Origin: Enchytraeus crypticus
Lineage: Eukaryota; Annelida; Clitellata; Enchytraeida; Enchytraeidae
DNA: 64,000 nucleotides
Assembly (NCBI GenBank): GCA_905160935.1
Contig: CAJHZI010000663.1
Coordinates: forward strand, 107,501-171,500
Reading direction: 5' to 3'
In this document: positions 28,417 through 40,105 of the stretch, one piece after another
Position numbering within the stretch: position 1 is the first letter of the stretch
Layout of the letters: the number at the start of each line of letters is the position of its first letter
Position numbers and translations under genes: made by a program
Notes under the pieces: generated by a model
Told to the model about the DNA's origin: nothing
The model's input: only the letters and a program-made list of their open reading frames with translations
Databases searched by the model: none

Positions 28417-31400
28417 ATGGGTTTGATTAGTCCTAAATCTGTGCTATTTTCTGCGGTGGGATTGCTGATTGTATTCATGCAAACGCTGGCTGTTGTGCGA
28501 GGTTTGTATCGTTTTACTTTTGCTTTTTAGATTGATTCATGATATTCAGGTCGAAATTATAACTAGCTGCTGTGCTGATTGTCATTTAAAACTTATTCTT
28601 TAATTGATATCTTTAATGGCAATTATCAGTGTGAAAGATAGTAGAAATAGTTTTTCCAATGGTTTGCTATTGCTGACATTACACTTAGCTTGATACAATT
28701 TTGACCATGAGTATCTTGTGCCAGAGTTGCACACTTTAACCATATACTCTTTGCTTTGCATTTAAATATTTTATATTTTAATAAGCTGTGAGATTATTGC
28801 ATTGTAACATGGAAATTTTAACGATTCACTTAATACAAAACGATGCAGTGCATGGTATAAAGCGTATTGTGTGTGGATTGGTTTAACTGAATACTTATAG
28901 AAAATTAGAGTTTTTTGTCAGAGCTATTAACTCTTGTAATGTTTAATATCAAAGCACTTAATGATGCAGCTTTTAGGGTTGTAGGTTTAGTAGGATTTCA
29001 CAATTTTAGAGATTCAGACTTGTTGATTAGTTGCGCAATTAGATTACTCTGAAAACTGCCTGCAGTCGATATTAGCTTATTTGCAATGGTGTAATAATGT
29101 GTAGTTGATAAAAACTATCTATTGTAGCGGAACATTATAATTTTAAGTGTATGCTTACGGAATATACTTACTGCAGTGCACTTCCGATTTTTAATATTTG
29201 GAGGTTCCAGTTGATAGCACACTTGCCTCATAAACCAGAGGTTGCAAGTTCATAATGCTCAGTGGCCACGTGCCTAACAGTAACCGTAGCTTCGCATAGT
29301 TTTTTCTAGATTTTTTCTAGATAACATCTTGCTTATATGATTACCGTTATTGATTGACCAGTGACTTGTAGAACGGTTGATAACGCTCCAGGTATTGTGT
29401 TATCTTATCCACAGGTATATCACTTCAACCAGTTAACGGCTATGTTAACACCAGTGTGCCGCCATTGGTCGGTAATGTGAGCTGTAAAATTGTTGGAGAC
29501 GTTCTTCCAAATGAAAACTACACCATAGATTGGTTGAAGGATGGGCAGGAGCTGAGGAACCATTCAGACTCCTCAGATTTTACCGTCATTGCAGCGGCGA
29601 GAGAAAGTATTCTCAACATCAAGGGCGTAGGTCAGTGGAATGATATCAACAGTGGAATGAGAATTAGAATTAGCAGAGTGGTTGAATAAGAATAAGAAAG
29701 TCTCAATAGTGGAGTAGTTGGAGGTGTAGGTAACGTCATGGAGTTTTAATTGACAGACCCTGAGGTGAATTTCACTGTCTGGGGTTTGATTCCCGGCCGC
29801 GTTGATCTAAAAGTAAAATCTCAGACCCGGACATTCACTGGACTGTTTAATTGGAAAATGGAGTAAATTGCCTATTGAATCTAACATGTATTATTAATAT
29901 TAACATATCAATGTAGTTGATCATTTCCTATAATGTGGATTTACTTTTTTATATGTAGAACTTCTAGTATATTGCATAATTACATTTTACTACAAATATA
30001 CTGTTATGCTTATAACTGTGTTTTTAAACTTTTATCATTTACGAATATTGTTTATAAATTGTAATTCAGTGCAGACTTGAGAGCCTACCACATCAGTTGT
30101 GACATATGATAGTCTAGACTGCCCTACTTAGCAACTTTCACACTCTAGAATCGCTTAATCAGAGATAGGCCTGAGCCAAATAGAAATTAATGTGTAGTTT
30201 ATTGTGTGTGCACAATGCTTTAATATGCTGAAACGCTTAAATTAATGCATTATACAAGTGTATATTGCATATGCACTGTACTTTGTATAAAATATATAGT
30301 GTTTTGTATATGTTGTGCTTTCTGCACTGCGCGCTAAATACATATCTTCTGTGTTGTATATTGTATGCTTACTGCATTGCACTTATTAAATAACTTAATC
30401 TTTGTATATTTTGTGTTTACAGATGCAAAGAAGGTCGGCGTATACAAATGTAAGGTGTATGACCCGGAACAAGGCACCTGGATAATCGAAAGCCCCGAGT
30501 TGGAAGGTGCATAGTCTTTCTATTTATCACTAATCTTTGTAATATTTTCATTAATTTTCATCATATTTGTATATAATATGAGGAACAGAAGGTCACTACA
30601 TATTTGATCTAGTAGGGCTACTGTCATGTTAGAAATTATTATACAATTATCTAGTGGTGTGTTGTTGATATAGTTTGTTTTTGATATAGTTGATGACCTA
30701 ATTGATTGCTATTTAGATTGATATTAAGGTACAGCTCGAGGGATATATAAGAGCTAATTTAAATATCAATTTCCTGACTCGAAAGCCATGTCAGTGACAG
30801 GCGAGCCCAGAATTTCTACCCACACCTACTAACCCGCGGTCAAATATCTTACCGGCGAGGTCGGTAAGATATATGTTGGTATATATCCGGTATATATTGA
30901 TAAGATATATATCGGTATATCGATATATGTTGGTATATATAGCTAATTTGTTGATTGATTTATTAATTGATTTATTGATTGACTTATAGATTGATTTATT
31001 AATTGATTTATTGATTGATTTATTGATTGATTTATTGATTGATTTATAGATTGATTTATTAAGAGATTTATAGATTGATTTATTAATAGATTTATTGATT
31101 GCTTTATTGATTGATTCATAGATTGAATGATTTCTAGATTGATTTGTTGATTGATTTACACAGCCAGCCCCATGATAAAGATTCAGCTCGGCAGCGGAGA
31201 GAAGTCGCTGACTCGTAACTCTGGGGAAGACATTGACATAGAGTGCACGGTATGGTCATGGCCGGCTCCTACGATGGTCAGGTGGGAGAGGAGGAGTGAG
31301 GAGGGGAAGGATAATCTGACGGCCTATCAGAACGCTTCGCAGGTCATCAGCGACGTGCAGCTGCCCGTGTGGAGTGCGTCGGTGTTTCTGAGAAACCTGT

Positions 31401-33745
31401 CGCTGGATGACAGAGGGGACTACCAGTGCGTGGCAACGGGCACGTTCAATGAGTCCAGTGTGACCAGCGAGGCCGTCGTGCTGCTCAGGGTTAAAGGTCA
31501 GCGGCTATTTGATTATAAATAAATAAATAAAGGTTTAACGTCCGTTTCCTCTTACAAGGATGATGTCAAGGACGTCAATTATATTTATAATTATAATTGA
31601 CACGTGCAGTCCACGGTTGGTCTATTCTTCAGCAACCCTGCCAAAACATGGGTAGTAATAGTATTTAACTATTAGAATCAATGACTAATGCTGATCATTA
31701 ATTCTAATAGTTAAATACTATTACTACCCATGTTGTGGCAGGGTTGCTGAAGAATAGACCAACCGTGGACTGCATATGTCGTAAAAGGTGACTAAGCACT
31801 AAGATCCATCCCAATGTCAGAAAGGGCATTCGGTTGGCGAGCGCCTAGGATCCAGAAATTGCTACAACACTTTCTAATATCGACCGTGGTTAAACTGGGT
31901 ATCATGGGAAGATGATGATGATGTTAAATACCATGATTAATGTTCACTGGTTGATTGAGGAGTTGCAAGTGCCTTAAATTTGTAGATCATCTGGGATAGA
32001 TAAAAATGAACTGTATCTTAAACGTTAATGCACTTTGATTTATTTTGCAAACTTTATTGTCTTATTGTTATTTGCTATCTAAAAGTTGTGATTTATTGAC
32101 TTCCAGCTGACTAGAGCCGGGTTGGCCACACCTCTTGAATGATCCAATGGATCTCATTGTAACAGTCTTAGCTTTAAAATTGTTAAACAGTTTCATGAAA
32201 ACAAAAACATTTGAGTTAGTTTTCAGTTATCATCTGCGCCTGCCTCATATGATAGGAAACAGTTTATCCTTTTATCCTTTGAACAAGTTTAAATAAATAA
32301 AGTAAGTTAATAAATAATAAGGATAATGATAAATAATAATAATAATTAATTAAGAGTCTGGTGAGTCTTAAACAAGCATATAATTGCTTCCTGACTCTGT
32401 AATGTTATGTTATGTTATAATAATAATAATAATAATAATAATTAATGTATAATAAGTAAGTTACCGGCTATAAGCGAGAGACTTCTTTTCTTTGTCAAAG
32501 GCTTTCCATAACTTCACAAAAATTTAATGCAGTCTGCTACAGTAATTCATTTAAGCCGCTAGATGGCCTCGAGTAGCCGGGCGGCGATTCAGCACGTATT
32601 GCTTGAATCGTTTTTATCAAACCCCAGGTTCTTTACACCGGGGTAAAAAAAAAATTTAAAAAAATAATAAAATAATAAAATAATAACAATAAATAATGTA
32701 TAATAATAATAAAGTTAATAAATAAGTTTAATTAATAAAAATCATTCTGCTAAGCGATATTCATGGAAGATTATAATATTGTCTGTGCTGCGTGTATTGC
32801 AGATCCGCTGGCCCCGCTGTGGCCGTTCATTGGAATACTGGCAGAGGTTGTGTTCCTGGCGATCATCATCATTGCCTACGAGGTCGTCAAGAAGAGGAAG
32901 CAGAAGCAGAAAGAGAACAGGGACAGTGCCGAGCAGAGACTGTGCGTTTATTTTATTTATGTTTTGCTATAATAATAATAATAATAGTAACGGTTTAACG
33001 TCCATTTCCTCATGTCAGAGACGATGGGATTAATTAATTTATTAGATAAAGTTATTAATTATTGATTATATAGATGGATGAGAAGAATTAGGATCACAAA
33101 ATTTAAATGAAGACGTTTTTGAATAAATTAATACAAATGGACAACTAACTAATAAATGCGATAACAGAGAGATCAGTTTGTGAGCACATTTTGATCTCAT
33201 GACTGTTGATATGGGATTGGGCAGTTTTGAGTTAGCTTAATTAATCTTGCTTAGTTATATAGTTATATAGAAATATAGTTTGATGTTATTAGAAATTTTA
33301 ATATTTGAATATAAATGTTCATTGTTTAATATTATATGAATACTATTTTAACATATTATTTTAAAAATAATATCGAAATACCGACTGGCTGGAGCCAGTG
33401 GCGATGTCGGTAAGATACTCGACCGCGGATCAGTATGCGCGGGGTTCAAATCCAGGGCTTGCCAGTCACTGACATCAATTTAAAGTGAGGAAAACTGATG
33501 TTAACATTAGCTCTTTAGCTTTTTTTAAATTAATATTGATAATATCAAGATAACTACAATTTATAAAGTAATGTAAAATAAATACATTTAAGTTTTTGTC
33601 TGTTTCCACTATTGCCGTCATTATTATTTTCTTATTTCATTTATTTTTAATTCTTTATCTTTTGTTTCACTGTTTCAGGATTTCGTCAAACGCCAGTGGG
33701 GGTCACCAAGCTGATGGTGGAAAAGACGTGCGCCAGAGAAAGTAA
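28417..33745 (+). CDS. BSG: Basigin/neuroplastin family two-Ig-domain membrane protein (6 coding exons, complete)
   Basis: Exons 28417-28501, 29415-29630, 30423-30506, 31164-31496, 32803-32941 and 33679-33745 (stop TAA); phases close and give 307 aa. Residues 1-28 are a signal peptide ([12 protein letters not shown]). Ig domain 1 has C52, W68 (IDWLKDG) and C110 (YKC). Ig domain 2 has C156, W169 and C217 (DDRGDYQC). The membrane segment starts near residue 245 and reads [20 protein letters not shown], with the intramembrane Glu (E254) and Pro (P247) typical of basigin and neuroplastin. The basic tail ends in GGKDVRQRK, like the vertebrate K-N-V/L-RQR end. Several N-glycosylation sequons are present. 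These proteins act as chaperones of monocarboxylate transporters and in adhesion. Basigin versus neuroplastin cannot be decided, since an invertebrate single copy predates their split. Confidence 0.92.
29695..29940 (+). mobile_element. SINE-B copy
   Basis: Plus-strand copy in intron 2 of the Ig gene: 'taacgtcatggagttttaat', box B GGTTTGATTCCCGGCCGCG, then 'cactggactgtttaattgga' and the 'caatgtagttgatcatttc' end. Confidence 0.7.
30755..30940 (-). mobile_element. SINE-A copy ending in a fold-back
   Basis: Minus-strand copy with mutated box B. Its outer end (ATATCTTACCGGCG) is followed at once by its own inverse (AGGTCGGTAAGATATA) and by 'ggtatat' palindromes to about 30940. Confidence 0.6.
30940..31163 (+). 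repeat. TTGAT array ending at an Ig-gene acceptor
   Basis: About 220 bp of 'attgatttattgatt' units run straight into TTTACACAG, the acceptor of exon 31164-31496. The sense orientation is the same as in the minus-strand genes. Confidence 0.88.
31505..31922. mobile_element. Family C copy, large fold-back and RTE-like LINE end
   Basis: A family C fragment (31505-31575, minus) is followed by inverted arms at about 31604-31678 and 31701-31776 that are nearly perfect complements around a loop of about 22 bases. The right arm continues as an RTE-like LINE 3' end (blocks 'ggcattcggttggcgagcgc' and GATGATGATGATG to 31922). The hairpin therefore comes from an inverted duplication of part of that element. 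It lies in intron 4 of the Ig gene. Confidence 0.7.
32965..33030 (-). mobile_element. Family C fragment
   Basis: Plus-strand view: (AAT)n, then GGTTTAACGTCCATTTCCTC and a truncated core. It lies just after the donor at 32941. Confidence 0.5.
33385..33530 (+). mobile_element. SINE-A copy
   Basis: Plus-strand, nearly full length: TGGCTGGAGCCAGTGGCGAT, 'gtcggtaagatactcgaccg', box B GGGGTTCAAATCC, and the end GATGTTAACATTAGCTC. It lies in the last intron of the Ig gene. Confidence 0.8.
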
Positions 33746-35069
33746 TGTGATTGGCTGGCGGTTTATTTCCCACGCTCTGTTTAGCGAGAGTGAAATGTGA
33801 TTGGATATTTTCTTTATTCTCCTTGCTGTTCTAGAGCCTGTAAGAGTAGATAACTAATTTCTAATTCGCTACCATTCCTTTAGTGTGCGGCAACGTGTTG
33901 TGTGCGCCTGTGCTTCTATGAGTTTGTATGTTTGTGCGCGTGTTTGTGTTAATTTGTGTTAGGATGTTTGAAGTCTAAAGATGACCCGATAATGATTTTA
34001 AAGCTAATACCGATTTTGTCCTTATATATTTTCTGCTAATACTCTGAGAAATTGTTGCTGAAATGAAGATTGTCCTAAATCATTTCGTAGGTCAGTTAAT
34101 TAATTAATTAGAAGTGCTACGTAATTAATGAGTTATTAATGATAAATTAATTAATTAGATGTGATTTGAGTTATGCATGAGTCAATGACAAAGTGAGTTA
34201 CGTCTACTATAGACTTTAGACATAGAGTTGTAATTGTTGATGTCGTCTCTCAGGCGGGAGTCACAAGTGAGACATCAGGGGCGAGAATGGAGGACTGAGG
34301 GAGTTTAAGTTTATTTCAGAATCACACTCCACTACAATATTGCATACAAGTTATAAAAAGTCCAAAATAATATACAGCGTGAATTCATATCAGAATAAAT
34401 ATTTCAGTTAAAAACATAACCAGCACATAATTAATAATTTATCTATTCTATCAGTAGTAGTAGTTCTATATATTTGATCAGAAATAGAGGCTACCAAAAC
34501 AGCGACTAGCACCATCTAGTTGGTCACCTCAAAGAGACTTGAGGACTGAGAGAGCATGGCTGATGTTGTTGTGTTGATTGCTCCTCCGAGTGTGTTCACG
34601 CGACACGCACTACCTAGTGCTCGATGTTGTCATTGATGATGGTAGCACTTTGATTATTATTAAATTATGTTTCATCGAGTTCTACGCCGACGATTTTATC
34701 TCATTAGCATTCGCGTTTCTACCACTGAACAGTTTTTTAAAAGTTCTGATAAAAAGGATTAATGTTACCATCTGTAATCTCAGTGTAGGCTGGTGCGACT
34801 GATAATATGAAGATCTTTCATTTGCTTCATCTGTTTGTTTGTGATTTGGTTGTGATAGGTTTATACACGTGTGCCTGTAATATGTAAATGTATACTAGAG
34901 CGGCTCCCATGAAAGCTTTCGGGTGTTTTAAACAGTGTCTTTTGTCGTTTGGTGGTTCTATTTAATGTGTGAATGTCTGCCATGTGCTTAAAATGTGATT
35001 CTGTGCATGGTTTAATGTACGTGCGGCGTGTTGGTGAATGAAATTGTATTCCAAACAGCAAAATTAAAA

Positions 35070-35312
35070 AATAAAAAGTTAACACATTATAGTGAAATGA
35101 TCAACTATGTCGATATCTATCACTTTTTAATAACACATGTTTAAACCGTTAGGCAATTTAGTCCATTTTCCATATAACTTGTCCAGTGAATATCCGAGAT
35201 TTTACTCTCAGATTAGCGCGGCTTGGATTCGAACCCACGAGTGTTCAATTCACCTCAGGATCTGTCATTTAAAACTTCATGACTTTACCTCTACGCTATT
35301 GAGACATTTAAC
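35070..35312 (-). mobile_element. SINE-B copy
   Basis: Minus-strand, nearly full length: it begins AATGTCTCAATAGCGTAGAG, has box B GTGGGTTCGAATCC, and ends 'atcaactatgtcgat' (plus view) with the 'aaaaagttaacacattatag' terminus. Confidence 0.75.
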
Positions 35313-37312
35313 AGACTAACACTGTTAAATCAAATACTAATTGTTGGTTCAGGTGACTGGGTACAAAAGATTTAAAAATAATTCCGCCAGCAATATATTA
35401 CTATATTACTGGTATAGTCTTGAGCAGCGTATGGAAGGGTTTTCCTGTGATTGATAGAATTCTCAGTGTCACAGTTAAGTTCTTCATGAATTCAAATAGT
35501 AAGGCTGTTTGAACCCCGCACATACTGACTCCCAGCTTTATATTTTACCGACATCGCCAGTGGCTCCAGCCAGTAGTTTTATAATTTAGATCACTACTAG
35601 AATTGGAAGCCATTCGTTTTAGTGGGGGGCTGAATATTTGTATGATATTTGAATGAAAATCGTGGCATATACTTGAGTTTATTACGATGTTTGCACATAC
35701 ATATTCCACGTATTGTTAACGGAACAACGTTTACACATTCTTAAAATTCCTTTTGTCGTTATTTTGTAGTGAAATCAGCGATTAAGAACAAGTTCACCAG
35801 CCACTGCACTGTGTACTTTCTGTGTAGTATATTCCAATGCTTCGTCTCTGTATTATGTGGCAATCATGTGTCGGTAACGTGCCTACGTGTGACAGCAATA
35901 TATCTCCTGACTTAGCTCTGTCTCTCGTCGATGAATATTTCGTACTAATTTCTCACCGAATTTCTACTGTCTGTTTCTAAGTTCTGTCTGTGTTGCTGTT
36001 GTTGCTGTTCGTCCAAAGAGCCGTGATGATGACGTCGCAGATACCTCATTTAAAGGAGCCCTGGCTCGCTCTAAGGCGATTGGACTTTTCTTGATTTCTC
36101 ATGGGTTATTTTTGGCTGATTGCTATTTGAGTATGTATTTATTCCACCGTCCCTATTCTGAAAATTTTACCCTTTCAGATGTATCATGTGTCTTCTAAAG
36201 CGAAAACATTCTGTTTAGAGTCGATTTCATCGTCATAGAAATAATGAGGACTGCTTGAAACTGAATTTCTGTCGAAAGCTTCTCTGTGTTGCTCTTTAGT
36301 TTATTTTGTTCCACCTGTGTTGTGAAATGTCGCTAATTCTGTCACTGTAATAATTTGTAACGTTATTTTGTAGGCTTTTAGTTGTCCTCGCCTAATTCAT
36401 ATAACACGACAGCTTAGTGTAATTTTTGCTTTTTATTTTGTATCGTCTGCATTGACTAATAAGTAGTGATTGGAGTCTATTTGTGTAGGATGTGGTAGTG
36501 TAGCTGTTTGAATTTCGTATTTGTTCAATTCTTCACAGTTTACAATTGATTGTTGCCAGACGGCCGTTAGTATTTGTATTAAACTAAGCAATTTTGTGAA
36601 ATTTAGGAAGATTGCTGTTGCTCTATCATTGGCTTTGTCGCCATATTAATTTGATGTTTTCTCTGATAATTTAAGTTTTCTCTGAAATGATTTATTGATA
36701 CAGTTATTTACTGATCTTTAGGCAACTGCATTCATTTACATTCTACTTGATATATTCCAACAAAATATTCCTATATTGTGACGAGTACAGCTTGGTGTAT
36801 TGGATGGGTTTGATTAGTTTTGCTCGCCACTTTCTGTTTTTTATATTTATATAAAATTTTCTGCAGAGTTTCGTTCCGCACGCTGTCAGACAAAAGTTTT
36901 GTTTTTAGAGAAAAAGGTCATTGACTGAAATGTACCAGATGACAGAGTTGTTAGCGCACTTGTCTACCAGTCTAGAGACCTTTGGTTCAAATCTTACAGT
37001 ATCCTCCGAGTACATTATTAGACTTTAAAGATTTCAAATCTACGCGCATTTACTCGAATGCATAGAATCTAATGTAGCGAACAGTATCTGTGCCTTGCCT
37101 TCTTTTTACTTTCTCTCATTTACTTAACTTGCCTGGTAGAATATTGCTTGATGCTGTTGTCAAACTTATTTCTAGTTTTATGTGTTAAACTTTCCACTAA
37201 ATAAAACGGCAAAAATACATTTTGTGTATTGGTCTGGCGTATAATCTATTTGCACGGGTTAATGGCTCAGAAACGGTCAGTTTAAATGTATTTAATACGT
37301 ATAAGTACATGC

Positions 37313-37351
37313 CTGTATGTATGTATGTATGTATGTATGTATGTATGTATG

Positions 37352-37432
<81 letters not shown>
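37313..37432. repeat. ATGT then AT microsatellite
   Basis: About 45 bp of (TGTA)n followed by about 75 bp of (TA)n. Confidence 0.97.
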
Positions 37433-37964
37433 CTATTATATCGTGTACAGTATGAACAGTTGATTAAAGGTGACTGAGCCACTGAAGTGTTGCACTGATA
37501 ACCGATCTTTACTAGTAGTGTCTTGCCTTATACTCGTTTGAGGGTACATTCTCAACTCTATGTTAGAGGTTCCTGGGGACCCCTGCAGTATACACCTGGG
37601 TAGCACATCTAGATTTGGGGTCGCTAAATATCGCTGTTTCTCTCTGTTCACAATGTACAGATTGAATCACCGTCTAGACTTAAGTGACTTAACCCGTAAG
37701 CAGTAGACCATCGGTTCTAATCCAAACAGAATCGTCTCTGACAAGAAACATTATAACATGAGAGCAAGTATGACGCCTTTGCTCTATTGTGTAATTAAAA
37801 ACGATCTTTTAATTTTTACATTTGGAACCAATATGGCGCAGCTGCTTCTCGGTACAGGTAGATTCGGTACGGATTCGTCACCAGTTGCATCACTATATGG
37901 TGAAATATCGTATCGTTAGAAGTAAATTTTGTCTACGACATTTTGTGACACTTCGTCACGTAGT

Positions 37965-38145
37965 GTAACTTGCAGTTAACTGAAGTTATGTGACGACGAA
38001 GCAAAGTATGTGTGCGTAGCTTGTTGTTAACTGAGGTTATGTGATAAGTCTATGCATGTGTTGGGTAGCTTGTTATTAACTGAGGTTATGTGATAAGTCT
38101 ATGCATGTGTTGGATAGCTTGATGTTAACTGATTAGATATGTTGT
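37965..38145. repeat. 57-bp tandem repeat, about 3 copies
   Basis: Block with 'gtagcttgttgttaactgag', 'gttatgtgataagtctatgc' and 'atgtgttggg', repeated with few changes; the outer copies are partial. Confidence 0.75.
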
Positions 38146-38764
38146 GTCAATAGAATCTGCAGTCTCTCTTTGTCTATTTTTCTTCGAGTAATTTTCCATA
38201 ATTTGGAGAGCAGAGATTCAGTAAACGTTTCTTCGTCTAAACATTATGATTACTTTATACTTCTGATCGCGCCGATGTCTCGGTTGACTGTCAAGAATAC
38301 TAATAATTCCACTGATAAGTAATAAGACAATCGATACGTGATAGGACAACTGATAAAGAGTAATGAATAAAGTGATGTTATAGTTTAACGTCAGTCTCGC
38401 GGACCATCACAATACCTGTACTAATTCTCAGTCCAATACATAGGCGATCATGCTCTGCCAATGTATATGTTATTATAATAATACTAATACAGGTTTAACG
38501 TCCGTTTTCTCATCCAAGGATGATGTCAGGGACGTCCTTACAGTACACATCATGTATATGTGTGTGAGCGTGTGATTGTACGCATGAGTGATTTGAAACA
38601 CGCAACAAGAGCCAGAAACAAGATTTGATTTAGTTGAGCTGGTTTATCAACACCAGACAAACACGTTCATCACGACGACAACAACAACAACAACACAGGA
38701 CGTAATCAGAGCTAAGTGCCTAGACCAGTAGAGATACAGCTAAACTGATCAATAATTATATTTA

Positions 38765-38945
38765 ATTATAATAATAATAATAAAGGTTTAACGTCCGTTT
38801 CCTCATCCAAGGATGATGTCAGGGACGTCCCCACAGCACACATCACTACAGATCACTACAGATTGATCGGTGTAGCACATTTCTTTTGCAGATTGGTCAC
38901 CCAGACCAATCTGCAAAAGAAATGTGCTACACCGATCAATAATTA
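38765..38945. mobile_element. Family C copy joined to a perfect 37-bp hairpin
   Basis: The family C core (38785-38832) is followed by an exact inverted repeat, arms 38862-38898 and 38904-38940 around the 5-base loop ACCCA. Both outer sides carry a similar 'gatcaataattatat' block (38747-38762 and 38933-38948), like an imperfect target duplication or element ends. Confidence 0.8.
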
Positions 38946-39967
38946 TATATAATTAATGAATTACAATTAACTAACGCACAATTTCTTTGCAATGGAAAAT
39001 AAATTAGAGGCAACGGAGATGTGATTCTATAAGAGAATGTTACGCATAAAATATTTTTATAGATACAGGTGAAGAAGTTTTTCCAAGAATGTCAACTAGT
39101 CGCGAGCAGTAGAATAGAATATGGCGATAGATGAAGATTTTGGACACATTATGCGGAACAAGATCGTTAAAAATACGACAGTTGACAGAATAAGTACACG
39201 CAACAGCAACAGTGGACAGAGACATATGGAGGAACTTGACCATGATCACCCAGGCTTAGAACAGGCGCGGCACTTGAAGAAGAATTAACTAGCGACAGTA
39301 AACTTACTAGCATTCTAGACATGTGAACAAGATGTTGCTGAGCAATTTCTTCTGCTCTCCACTTTGGATCTTTCTTCAAACTTAACTATCCCTCTTTATG
39401 TTCTACAAAGTTACAGGTCCATGGTACACATTCATACTCAGAGTCTGCTTTTACACTCCATAGATCAACAGGTTAATTCCTTCACAAACGGCTAAACCTT
39501 ACCCATACTTTATGTGGCCTATAGCTTGGGAAAAAAATTATGGCTTCTGTGATGATTTCCTGTTGCCTTCCTCAGTTGCTGCTTTGTCGCCTCTTATGAT
39601 TCGTTCAGTTAACAGTCTATTCTTCAGTGTACCGGACACTAGAATGCGGAAGCTTAACAATCCAAGCAGTGAAGCATAAACCCGTAATTCCACCATAAAC
39701 CACAATTTGGATGGCATTGTAAATTGCACATGCATTTATTTAAAAAAAACCGTATTCATTAGTTTTTTAAGCCTTTAAGTTAAGGTTAAATTTTTATTTT
39801 AGATTATGATAGATACGGATTCCTAATATTAGTGCTCGTATTGTAAAGTTGATTTGAACAATATTAAACTAATAATTATTTGTAATAGGAATGCAACCTG
39901 AGAAGTCCAATTTTCTATCGAATTACTCATTTTTTATCACTTTATGACTGATAAAGACTAAGCGAAA

Positions 39968-40105
39968 CGGTCCATCTCTCTCTCTCACACTCTCTCTCTC
40001 TCTCTCTTTCTTTACCTCTCACTCTCCCTCTCTCCCTATCTCTCCTCTCACTTTCTCACTCTCACTCTCTCTCTCTCTCTCACTCTCACTCTCCCCCCTC
40101 TCTCT
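39968..40105. repeat. CT-rich low-complexity tract at the BAP1 stop
   Basis: Imperfect (TC)n with 'actctcactctc' interruptions. On the BAP1 sense strand it is a GA-rich tract beginning right after the stop codon. Confidence 0.92.

Larger units (their letters stand above)
33746..40105. other. Intergenic region between convergent Ig gene and BAP1
   Basis: No supported coding exon. The T-rich stretch to about 37.2 kb could be a long 3' untranslated region of the Ig gene; a possible AATAAA lies at about 37199. It contains a LINE 3'-end fragment (34610-34670), SINE-B (35070-35312, minus), a SINE-A fragment (35513-35575, minus), a microsatellite (37313-37432), a 57-bp tandem duplication (about 37965-38145), family C copies with a perfect hairpin, and a pyrimidine tract (39970-40105). 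Confidence 0.5.

Noticed and set aside
34578-34802. Plus-strand frame with a possible host gene
   Set aside because: Its central part (VLDVVIDDGSTLIIIK) is the translated LINE 3' tail also seen at 51.9 kb.
39040-39379. Possible exon in the region before BAP1
   Set aside because: The frames have no recognisable domain, codon pattern or splice sites; it may be an old retroelement piece, but I could not match it to the families here.
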